Assembly (NCBI RefSeq): GCF_018595715.1
Contig: NZ_JAHEOJ010000021.1
Span: 1 to 64,000 of the forward strand
Origin: Glaciecola sp. XM2
GTDB taxonomy: Bacteria > Pseudomonadota > Gammaproteobacteria > Enterobacterales > Alteromonadaceae
Reading direction: 5' to 3'
DNA length: 64,000 nt
Shown: piece after piece, positions 28,432 through 36,414 of the stretch
How positions within the stretch are numbered: the first letter of the stretch is position 1
How the letters are laid out: each line of letters opens with the position of its first letter
Translations under genes and position numbers: made by a program
Notes under the pieces: generated by a model
The model's database searches: none
What the model was told of the DNA's origin: nothing
Seen by the model: the letters and a program-made list of their open reading frames with translations, nothing else

Positions 28432-30660
28432 TTAAGCGCTTCTGTCATTTGACAGCCGCTTCGTTGCGAACGCCACAACCAATAGCACTAGTCCATAAAA
28501 CAATAGCATTACCGAATGAGTGGCGGTTTGTGGTAACTGCACGGAGGCCGCTATCCATTGTTTTCGCTGTTCACTTAATTGCTTGGCTTGAACCGCGAGT
28601 TGCTCCAAGAGCTCTTGGGATGGGCGCGTAACTTGGTCATCAATTGCCAGCAAGCTGGTGTATTTGCTGACCAGTTTATGGGCAAGGGCGGTCTCAGTAA
28701 TCTCTTGCTTGGTAAAGGTTTGAAGGGCCAAGCGTTCCTCACCTTCCGCTGCACTGGTATGAAGGGTGCGAGAGAGCTGTCGAATCTTTTCATAAGCCCA
28801 CTGTTGCGTCAGCCCTGCATTTGGCTTGGCGCTCTTGGCGGGCAACTGGCTTTGCCAAAGCATGGGGGTAGAGGCATTCTTTGTAAGCGATTTATACCAA
28901 TGAGCTTGAATGCTTATTCGTGCTTGGGTGTCAGCATTGTACTCTCGGCGATAGACCAATGTAAGCGGCTCACCTGCATAAGCGTCGGGCACTATTTTGG
29001 GGTAAACTTCTAATACATCGGTTGCTGGTATCGCATTCATGCTAAGCTCAATATTGGTAAGGGCGGGACGTTGAATTTTCTTGAGTAAAGTCGTCATTTT
29101 TTCATCAACTTGTGCAATGTCCCCAATAAATGTGAACGTGCCTTTACCTGCACTTGCAGCCTCGGTCATAAAATAGGTGTTTGGTGCACTTCCAATACCA
29201 ATGGTAAATAAGCGTGCTTCATTTAGCTCCTTACTAATCATTTGCAAAATCTGCGCTTCATTGGTCACACTTCCATCTGTTATAAAAACAATTTGCTGCA
29301 AAAGATGGGAGGTGTCTGTTTGATTGCTCGCGTGTTGTAATGAAAAGGCGAGGGTCAGCGCATCAGCTATTTCGGTGCCACCGCTCGCTTGTAACATAGA
29401 TATAAACGCAATGGCCTGCTGTTTATTTTCAGCGCTGGCAAATTGTGCTGATTGCCATAAGTTTTGCGCCCGGCTATTAAACTCAATCACATTAAAAGAT
29501 TCATGTGCTTCTAAGGCCTTTATACCCGTTACAAGGGCTGCTTTTGCCTGTGAAATAGCATCTCCTACCATAGAGCCAGAGGTGTCGAGGATAAACGTTA
29601 TATTGCGTGCGAATTGCGTTTTTGGCGTTTGCGGAGGCACAATTTGAATAAGACCATATTGATAACCACCTATATTTTGCGTTAAATGAATCGCCTGTGG
29701 CGCTGCAGGTTGGTCAAGTTCCCACGTCAGCACAAATTCCTCAGGAGGATGTATCGCTTTACTGTCTAATGTGACGCGATAGCCCTTATCTTCAGCGCGC
29801 CGAGTATTGATTGCATGATGTTCACTGACAATGTTTTGTAACGCCGTACCCATATTGATATCCACATTAATGCGAAGTTCTCCATGAGTTGCAAGACGTG
29901 TCTTATCGTTCATCGTCATGCTGGTTATAGCTTGGGCAGTGGTCTTGTCATCTTGTATGGTATGCGGCGTATATCGGGGTGTAATCGATGTAGGGATACG
30001 TAATTGGTAGCGCTTGTTGTCTAAGTGCAAGACTTGTTGGTACTCAATTTTGACTTCAATTGTTGATTGTGGGGCTATATTGGCAATTTTATTGATGAAC
30101 ATATTAGGTCGTAACTGATTCACTAGGCTAGCGCTCTTGCCATCTCGTTGGGCTTGTTTAAACGACTTTTCTGCTTGCTGTTTTTCTGTAATCACTCCCT
30201 CAATAGTTCTATTGCCTATGCGCATAAGCATCGCATCTACAACGGCATCATGCGGTAAGGGGAAAATGTAGGTACCTTGTTGCCATGTAGCCGTTGTATT
30301 GGTGAACGTTTGTGTAACGCGAGTGCGCACAATATTACCCGTAACCTGGACATCAAACTGACTATCTTGCATCGGGGTATCAATGTAGTGCGACTGCTCG
30401 TTTTCACTGGCCACTTCAAAAAACAATCCTGCCGTACCCGCTTGGTAGATGTTCTGGACAAGGGAGTGTTGTTCGCCAGTATTGAATAAGGCATTAATTT
30501 GGTTGTTTGGCCCACTCTCGCGAAGCTGCAAAGAGTCGCCTGCTGATGTATCACGTGCTTCAAGCGTTCTAAAAATATCGCTTGGGTTCAAGAACAGTTG
30601 CAGTAGGCCAACAATGGCCACTGCAACAATTAACACGCTTCCTTTTTGAAAAGGTGACAT
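28432..30660 (-). CDS. Marine proteobacterial sortase target protein (VIT + vWA, LPQTA signal)
   Basis: The probable sole substrate of the neighbouring sortase. 742 residues: N-terminal hydrophobic segment about 8-24, VIT domain about 95-230, von Willebrand A domain about 350-515 with a complete MIDAS start DTSGSM (359-364), a beta/alpha region, then a C-terminal sorting signal: LPQTA (709-713), hydrophobic helix about 717-732, basic tail KRLSNDR. The layout resembles eukaryotic inter-alpha-trypsin inhibitor heavy chains. AAGGA lies 8 nt before the ATG. It follows the OmpA-like gene by 10 nt. Confidence 0.93.
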   Translation of the reverse strand: MSPFQKGSVLIVAVAIVGLLQLFLNPSDIFRTLEARDTSAGDSLQLRESGPNNQINALFNTGEQHSLVQNIYQAGTAGLFFEVASENEQSHYIDTPMQDSQFDVQVTGNIVRTRVTQTFTNTTATWQQGTYIFPLPHDAVVDAMLMRIGNRTIEGVITEKQQAEKSFKQAQRDGKSASLVNQLRPNMFINKIANIAPQSTIEVKIEYQQVLHLDNKRYQLRIPTSITPRYTPHTIQDDKTTAQAITSMTMNDKTRLATHGELRINVDINMGTALQNIVSEHHAINTRRAEDKGYRVTLDSKAIHPPEEFVLTWELDQPAAPQAIHLTQNIGGYQYGLIQIVPPQTPKTQFARNITFILDTSGSMVGDAISQAKAALVTGIKALEAHESFNVIEFNSRAQNLWQSAQFASAENKQQAIAFISMLQASGGTEIADALTLAFSLQHASNQTDTSHLLQQIVFITDGSVTNEAQILQMISKELNEARLFTIGIGSAPNTYFMTEAASAGKGTFTFIGDIAQVDEKMTTLLKKIQRPALTNIELSMNAIPATDVLEVYPKIVPDAYAGEPLTLVYRREYNADTQARISIQAHWYKSLTKNASTPMLWQSQLPAKSAKPNAGLTQQWAYEKIRQLSRTLHTSAAEGEERLALQTFTKQEITETALAHKLVSKYTSLLAIDDQVTRPSQELLEQLAVQAKQLSEQRKQWIAASVQLPQTATHSVMLLFYGLVLLVVAFATKRLSNDRSA

Positions 30661-30670
30661 GTTGTTTTCC

Positions 30671-31489
30671 TTAGTTAGAGGCTGAAAGAGATGCTTTTTT
30701 CGTTAATAGTTTTACGGTAACTCGGCGGTCAAAAAACAACGCTTCGTGTGATGTATATCCGGCGTTTCCCAAGTCTGCATTTTCTGCGTTGGTTAGCTCA
30801 GCGAATGAAGCTTGTTCACCTTGTGCAAGCGTGAAAATTTGTGAAGGGTCAACGTTTTGCTTAAGCAAATAGCTTTTCACTGAATCAGCTCTTTGCTGCG
30901 AAAGTGCTTTGTTGTACTGAGAGTCACCTCTGATATCTGCAAACCCGGTTAACTGCACTTTTAAACTTGGATACTGATTAAGTAAGCCTGCCATGCTGTT
31001 TAACTGTCCTTTAAAGGTATCTTCAATATCAAAAGAAGCGGTTTTAAACTGCACGTTAGACTCAAGACTTGGTAAATCGTACATCCACTCAGTAGCCGCT
31101 TTAGTGTCAAAACTGGCGAGTTGCATCATTTGAGATTGCTCAAGCTCAACGTATTGGCGCTGTAGGGCGAGAAAATCGTTTTGTTGTGTGGTTAACGCTT
31201 GATTGGCGCTTAGTAATTGGTATTCACTGTGCTCGAGTGCGTCATGTTGATTCATATCATTTGAAATCAAAATCCCAAGAATGGCGCCAATAACGCTACC
31301 GATAGGGCCCCCTACTAATGCGCCTGTTGTTGCGCCAGCGCCAAATCCGATTAAATCGCGTTGTGTGTTGTCTGCCTTCACCGATACAGGGGCAGTCTGC
31401 TCACTATTATTGGTTTGTGCTTGTGCATATTTTGCGTTAATTCCAGTGAGTGCGATTGCTACAGCAGTAGCGATAAGTACTTTTTTCAT
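30671..31489 (-). CDS. pdsO: OmpA-family protein of the dedicated sortase system (PdsO-like)
   Basis: Probably links the sortase-processed protein to peptidoglycan or the outer membrane. 272 residues: signal peptide 1-24 (cleavage AQAQ), a glycine-zipper segment about 47-76 (GAGATTGALVGGPIGS), a coiled-coil-prone stretch about 85-130, and an OmpA C-terminal peptidoglycan-binding domain about 145-260 (LTGFADIRGDSQYN, SQQRADSVKSYL). ATG 31489 was chosen for AAAGGA and the signal peptide; the frame is open 81 nt further. First gene of the OmpA-target-sortase unit, divergent from the regulator genes. Confidence 0.88.
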   Translation of the reverse strand: MKKVLIATAVAIALTGINAKYAQAQTNNSEQTAPVSVKADNTQRDLIGFGAGATTGALVGGPIGSVIGAILGILISNDMNQHDALEHSEYQLLSANQALTTQQNDFLALQRQYVELEQSQMMQLASFDTKAATEWMYDLPSLESNVQFKTASFDIEDTFKGQLNSMAGLLNQYPSLKVQLTGFADIRGDSQYNKALSQQRADSVKSYLLKQNVDPSQIFTLAQGEQASFAELTNAENADLGNAGYTSHEALFFDRRVTVKLLTKKASLSASN

Positions 31490-31545
31490 AATATTTCCTT
31501 TGATGTCGTTTGAGGTTAATTGAAACTGTGTTGGTTCAATGAGGT

Positions 31546-31574
31546 CTATTAAACAAGGCAAAAACGACAATCAA
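31546..31574 (-). promoter_or_regulatory. Possible sigma-70 promoter of the OmpA-target-sortase unit
   Basis: Minus strand: TTGATT, 17-nt spacer, TAATAG. The match is moderate (4/6 and 3/6), in the 229-nt divergent region. Confidence 0.35.
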
Positions 31575-31660
31575 AGGGGGTAAATATGGCAATCTAGCGA
31601 GCAATTGTGGCGAAAAAATGGAAATTGGGGCAATACACTTTCGTCGCTAGGAAAATTCGA

Positions 31661-31666
31661 TATAGT
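31661..31666 (+). promoter_or_regulatory. Possible -10 box for the sortase-system regulator genes
   Basis: TATAGT (5/6) 52 nt before the response regulator ATG. The -35 region is weak (TTTCGT at 16-nt spacing), which would suit a promoter needing an activator. Confidence 0.35.
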
Positions 31667-31718
31667 GTAGGACCAAAGTAACAAGCACTTATTGCTGCGA
31701 TAATAGAGTGAATAATAA

Positions 31719-32411
31719 ATGCCCAAAAAGATTGCGTTAGTGGAGGATGATCTAGCATTGCGCGAAAACTATGTAGCTGCGTTGAGCAAGCAAGGCTATC
31801 TCGTGCATGCATATGAGACACGTCCGCAGGCTGAGCAAGCTTTTGCAAAGCAGTTGCCCGACTTAGCAATTATCGATATTGGCTTGCGCGATGAGATAGA
31901 TGGCGGCTTTGCTTTGTGTCAGCAACTTAGAGGTTTATCGAAAACCTTACCCATTATTTTTTTTACCGCCAGGGATAACGACTACGATACAATTTGTGCT
32001 TTACGTATGGGGGCAGATGACTACCTCACCAAAGACATTAGCTTACCTCACCTGCTTGCGCGCATCGCGGCGCTGTTTCGCCGAAACGATTTGCTGTCAC
32101 AACCGCAAAAAGCATCAGACATTGTGCAAAATGGCCCGCTGAGTATGGATGCAAACCGCATGACAGTTACCTGGCACAACACAGCTGTTGAATTAACAGT
32201 CACAGAGTTTTGGATGCTCTTTGCTATTGCTAAATATGCTGGGCATGTAAAGAGCCGGCAGCAATTAATGGACGAGTCTAAGATGGTCGTAGACGATACG
32301 ACGATTACTTCCCACATCAAGCGCATCCGCAAAAAGTTTATGCAAATAGACGCGGAATTTGATTGCATTGAGACCGTCTATGGCATGGGCTACCGTTGGA
32401 AGTCAGTATAG
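31719..32411 (+). CDS. Dedicated sortase system response regulator (OmpR/PhoB type)
   Basis: DNA-binding output of the two-component pair. 230 residues: receiver domain 1-120 with acidic pocket E9/D10/D11, phospho-acceptor D53 (AIIDIGLRD), conserved T in FFTARD and K in YLTKDISL; C-terminal winged helix about 135-230 with TVTEFWMLFAIA and VYGMGYRW. It probably regulates the divergent pdsO-target-sortase genes, whose promoters face it across the shared region. It precedes the kinase by 13 nt. Confidence 0.93.
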   Translation: MPKKIALVEDDLALRENYVAALSKQGYLVHAYETRPQAEQAFAKQLPDLAIIDIGLRDEIDGGFALCQQLRGLSKTLPIIFFTARDNDYDTICALRMGADDYLTKDISLPHLLARIAALFRRNDLLSQPQKASDIVQNGPLSMDANRMTVTWHNTAVELTVTEFWMLFAIAKYAGHVKSRQQLMDESKMVVDDTTITSHIKRIRKKFMQIDAEFDCIETVYGMGYRWKSV

Positions 32412-32424
32412 TGGGTGAGAGCAT

Positions 32425-34587
32425 ATGAAAAAGTGGGCGGTTGGGATCCGCACAAAGCTACTGCTGTTTTCGTCCTTTCTTTTGGTTATCCCTTATTTAG
32501 GGTATCAGTTTGTATGGGAACTGGAGACTTACCTTCGCATTGGACAAGAGCAAACGCTAGTCGGCACTGCTCGAGCGGTAGCGACTGCCCTGCATGAGCG
32601 CCCTGCCTTATTTAATAATCAATCAGCCTTCTTATCGAATGTACGACCGGGCAAAGATTTATACGCGCATCGCATTGCATATCCTATTCAGCTAGACGGC
32701 AGGTTGTCGGATTGGCAAGATTATCAAGATTTAATGATTGATTATGGTAGTGAAAACTTAATTGAGCAGTCTCAGGTGTATAGGCCGCAGAGCTTAAACT
32801 TTAAGCACATGGTTGGCCAGTTTGATAAGTATTTATATGCCATGTTTGAGGTCACCGATGACAGCGTGCTCTATCGACCACAAAACGCGTTAAGAATTGA
32901 TAGAAACGACTACGTACAAATTGCATTGATTAACGCACAAGGGGAGTTCAATCGATTTGCCATAGCGCCATATGGCCCCGGATGGGTGAACGCATTCCGC
33001 CTAGATGAACATGCTGAAGGCATCACGCCACTCGGTTTAGAACGAGCCATTCAGGGCCAATGGCGCGAAACGGACACCGGCTACATCCTTGAGCTGCGTT
33101 TTCCACTGAGTATGCTCTCGAGCAATATCGCTTTCGCCATTACCGACGTCGACGACCCGAATGACCGGCGGGCGGCTTATGTGATGGGTACCGCGGATCC
33201 GGCAACTTCTGATGACTTAGGCACGGTGCTTATTCCCTCTCCTAATATCGAGCGAATTATTAAAGGTTTAAAATATTCTAACGCTCGAGTGTGGGTGGTT
33301 GATAAGCATATGCGCGTGCTCGCGCGCTCGGGCGATATTCAACAATCAGCAGGGGTTGCAGAAACGAGAAGCTCTACCACTGCGACACAAACAGGATGGT
33401 TTGCTCGTTTTGAACACAGCGTGTTAAAGCCACTTTATTATCGTATTCTTACTCGCCCGCCGAATGAATTTATTGATGATTTGGCAGACGCATTTGCATT
33501 GCAAGGACAAGACATTGCCAATGCCTTACAAGGTGCTCCTGATACGCTTTGGCGTTTAAGCCCAGACAACAAAGCGGTAATTTTATCGGCTGCTCACCCT
33601 ATATTCATAGACGGTGATGTCATGGGGGCGGTGGTCGTTGAACAAACCACCCATGGCATTCGAACGCTACGAAACCAAGCTTTGGAAAAACAGTTTAACT
33701 TCATCCTTGCGGTAATGCTTTTAGGGGTGGCATCGTTGTTTTTAATCGCATCACGTATATCCACTCGCATTCGCAGATTACGCGATAATACCGAGTCAGC
33801 CATTGATGCCAACGGTAAAATTATTGGCGAAATCGAAGTATCTCGCTCGAGTGACGAAATTGGCGATTTGTCGCGCAGCTTTCAGCATGTTTTGACTAAG
33901 CTTACTCAATACAATCACTATTTAGAAAATATGGCATCTCGCCTTTCCCACGAACTGCGCACGCCAGTGGCGGTGGTCAATTCATCACTAGATAATTTGA
34001 TGATTGACCCTGATGCTAAAGACCGTCACATATATGTTGAGCGAGCGAAGCAGGGTATTTCACGGCTAAGTAAAATCTTAAATAGCATGAGTGAAGCCAC
34101 GCGTCTTGAAGAGGCGATAAAGCGTTCAGAACATGAGAACTTTGTGTTAAACGATGTACTTAAAGGTTGTGTTGAGGGCTTTGGTATGACGCATCCTGAT
34201 ACGCAATATGTGTTAGAGAATAACCTTCAAAACGCCGCCTTGGCAGGTTCACCAGAGCTTTTTGCGCAAATGTTAGACAAGGTCTTGAGCAATGCAACAG
34301 AGTTCTGTGAAATCGGCCACCCAATCTCCATTCGTGTGTTTGAAAAAGATAAGCGTTTGGCGATATCTATTTCCAATAGGGGCCCTTTATTGCCGGCGAA
34401 TATGCAGCAGCAATTACTGGAATCGATGGTGTCTGTAAGAGCAAGTAATGACGCAGAATCTTCTCATTTGGGACTAGGGCTGTTTATTGCCAATATGATT
34501 GTTCAGTACCATCATGGCAAACTGAGCATTGATAACTTACCCGATCATACCGGCGTGATAGTGCTGATGATGTTTGACAAGCAATAA
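32425..34587 (+). CDS. Dedicated sortase system sensor histidine kinase with CBM9-like sensor region
   Basis: Inner-membrane sensor kinase paired with the preceding regulator. 720 residues: TM1 about 11-28; large periplasmic region about 29-420 containing a segment (about 82-270) with hallmarks of CBM9-like folds (IQLDGRLSDW, YLYAMFEVTDD, DYVQIAL, GYILELRFPLSML); TM2 about 425-443; HAMP about 444-495; HisKA with phospho-His H509 in RLSHELRTP; HATPase with N box LDKVLSNATE and G box LGLGLFIAN. The family is known only from sortase loci. The CBM9 link is my inference from motifs. Confidence 0.92.
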   Translation: MKKWAVGIRTKLLLFSSFLLVIPYLGYQFVWELETYLRIGQEQTLVGTARAVATALHERPALFNNQSAFLSNVRPGKDLYAHRIAYPIQLDGRLSDWQDYQDLMIDYGSENLIEQSQVYRPQSLNFKHMVGQFDKYLYAMFEVTDDSVLYRPQNALRIDRNDYVQIALINAQGEFNRFAIAPYGPGWVNAFRLDEHAEGITPLGLERAIQGQWRETDTGYILELRFPLSMLSSNIAFAITDVDDPNDRRAAYVMGTADPATSDDLGTVLIPSPNIERIIKGLKYSNARVWVVDKHMRVLARSGDIQQSAGVAETRSSTTATQTGWFARFEHSVLKPLYYRILTRPPNEFIDDLADAFALQGQDIANALQGAPDTLWRLSPDNKAVILSAAHPIFIDGDVMGAVVVEQTTHGIRTLRNQALEKQFNFILAVMLLGVASLFLIASRISTRIRRLRDNTESAIDANGKIIGEIEVSRSSDEIGDLSRSFQHVLTKLTQYNHYLENMASRLSHELRTPVAVVNSSLDNLMIDPDAKDRHIYVERAKQGISRLSKILNSMSEATRLEEAIKRSEHENFVLNDVLKGCVEGFGMTHPDTQYVLENNLQNAALAGSPELFAQMLDKVLSNATEFCEIGHPISIRVFEKDKRLAISISNRGPLLPANMQQQLLESMVSVRASNDAESSHLGLGLFIANMIVQYHHGKLSIDNLPDHTGVIVLMMFDKQ

Positions 34588-34695
34588 GCACTTTCTATGG
34601 GTTTACAGTAACGCTGGTTAACAACGCGAGTGCACTTTACTTTTTCACCGGCTTGAACAATAGTCAGTACATAACGCAAAAATAGGGACGAAAAT

Positions 34696-36327
34696 ATGGC
34701 CACTTTGATCATATCGGTATTGTTAGTGATTAACGCATTGGTGTTAGGGCTAAGCGCCTTTTGGGCGGGCACGATATGGCTTTTGCTACTCTCTCTTCCC
34801 TTGCTGATAATAGCGATTCACGACGCATTACAGACCAAGCATGCGCTATGGCGTAACTTCCCTCTAATTGCTCGCGGGCGTTGGTTTATGGAAGAAATTA
34901 GACCATTCGTGCAGCAGTATTTAATAGAGTCTGAAACCGGTGGTACGCCTATCAGCAGAATGTTTAGAAACATTGTGTATCAGCGTGCTAAAGACAACCG
35001 AGATAGTGTGCCATTTGGCACACAGGTGGATACGTATAAGTCAGGTTACGAGTGGATTGGACATTCAATTTCGGCGCTCAACGTAAAAGAAGTGAACTGC
35101 CAACCTCGTATTATGGTGGGAGGAAAGCATTGTACCCAGCCTTACCAGGCTAGCATTTTAAATATTTCAGCGATGAGCTATGGCTCGCTTAGTCAAACGG
35201 CTCTGCAAGCATTAAACAAAGGCGCAGCGCTCGGAGGTTTCTATCATAATACTGGAGAGGGAGGGATCAGCTGTTTTCATCAACAGCACGGTGGAGATTT
35301 AGTCTGGCAAATCGGAACTGGCTATTTTGGTTGCAGAAACAAAGACGGCACATTTAACCCAGAAATCTTTGCGAAGAATGCCACACAGGCACAGGTAAAG
35401 ATGATCGAAATAAAGCTTTCTCAAGGGGCTAAGCCTGGTCATGGTGGTATCTTACCTGCAGGTAAAAACACCCCCGAAATAGCAAAAATTCGAGGTGTTG
35501 AACCAGGCACCCAAGTGGACTCCCCCCCGTTTCATTCTGCGTTTACCACTCCCTTAGAATTAGTAGAATTTGTCCAAACATTGCGCACTCTTTCTGGCGG
35601 AAAACCGGTTGGGATAAAGCTCGCAATTGGCCGGAAAAGTGAGTTTATGGCAATTTGTAAAGCGATGGTTGAGCTCGACAACGGGCCCGATTTTATTACC
35701 GTTGATGGTGGAGAGGGCGGCACTGGGGCTGCACCTTTAGAGTATTCAAATTCCATTGGCTCGCCTCTGCGAGAGGCGCTTTCTTTCGTTGATGACGCCC
35801 TTACCGGTTTTGGTTTGCGTGAAAACGTGAAGCTGATTGCTAGTGGTAAAATTATTTCGGGTTTTCATATTGTGAAAAACTTAGCCATTGGCGCCGATAT
35901 TTGCAACAGTGCGAGAGGTATGATGTTGGCGTTAGGGTGCGTGCAGTCTTTAAGCTGTAATACTAACCGCTGTCCTACCGGAGTTGCGACCCAAGACCCT
36001 AAGTTGTTCAGAGGTCTTGCCGTGCCAGAAAAGTCTGAGCGGGTGTACAAGTTTCAAAAGAAAACAGTCTTTGCTGCAGTAGACATTATGTCTTCTGCTG
36101 GCATCAAGTCACCCGATGAAGTGAACCGTACGCATATCTTCAGACGCGTAAATCAAGAGCAAGTAAAGCGTTATGATGAGATTTTCCCGCTGGTTAAGCC
36201 CGGATGCTTCCTCACGGATAATATACCTAAATGCTATGCCTTAGACCTAGCTGAATCGAGTGCAAGGAGCTTTATGCCGGCAGCTCAGTTAAGTGAAATC
36301 GATAGTAAAATGCACGCACTTAATTAA
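34696..36327 (+). CDS. FMN-binding glutamate synthase family protein, membrane-anchored
   Basis: Contains the FMN/3Fe-4S synthase domain of glutamate synthase (GltB central part) without the amidotransferase domain. 543 residues: two close hydrophobic segments about 4-22 and 25-43, then the TIM-barrel domain with GEGGISCFH, KPGHGGILPAGK, DGGEGGTGAAPLEYSN and a cysteine cluster CVQSLSCNTNRCPTG for a 3Fe-4S centre. The true substrate of such stand-alone proteins is unknown. It lies 108 nt downstream of the sortase-system kinase in the same direction and before recJ, so it may travel with that insert. Confidence 0.88.
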   Translation: MATLIISVLLVINALVLGLSAFWAGTIWLLLLSLPLLIIAIHDALQTKHALWRNFPLIARGRWFMEEIRPFVQQYLIESETGGTPISRMFRNIVYQRAKDNRDSVPFGTQVDTYKSGYEWIGHSISALNVKEVNCQPRIMVGGKHCTQPYQASILNISAMSYGSLSQTALQALNKGAALGGFYHNTGEGGISCFHQQHGGDLVWQIGTGYFGCRNKDGTFNPEIFAKNATQAQVKMIEIKLSQGAKPGHGGILPAGKNTPEIAKIRGVEPGTQVDSPPFHSAFTTPLELVEFVQTLRTLSGGKPVGIKLAIGRKSEFMAICKAMVELDNGPDFITVDGGEGGTGAAPLEYSNSIGSPLREALSFVDDALTGFGLRENVKLIASGKIISGFHIVKNLAIGADICNSARGMMLALGCVQSLSCNTNRCPTGVATQDPKLFRGLAVPEKSERVYKFQKKTVFAAVDIMSSAGIKSPDEVNRTHIFRRVNQEQVKRYDEIFPLVKPGCFLTDNIPKCYALDLAESSARSFMPAAQLSEIDSKMHALN

Positions 36328-36414
36328 CGGCTAAAGCACTTTCGAGTGTAGGTTGATGGCAAAAAATGCGGTACTCTATAGCCAGCGAAAAATAACTACA
36401 CTAATGATGACATC

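Noticed and set aside
28431-28478. Longer sortase start overlapping the target gene
   Set aside because: Adds cysteine-containing residues before the membrane helix; the ATG one base after the target stop is simpler, though the ATG at 28448 remains possible.
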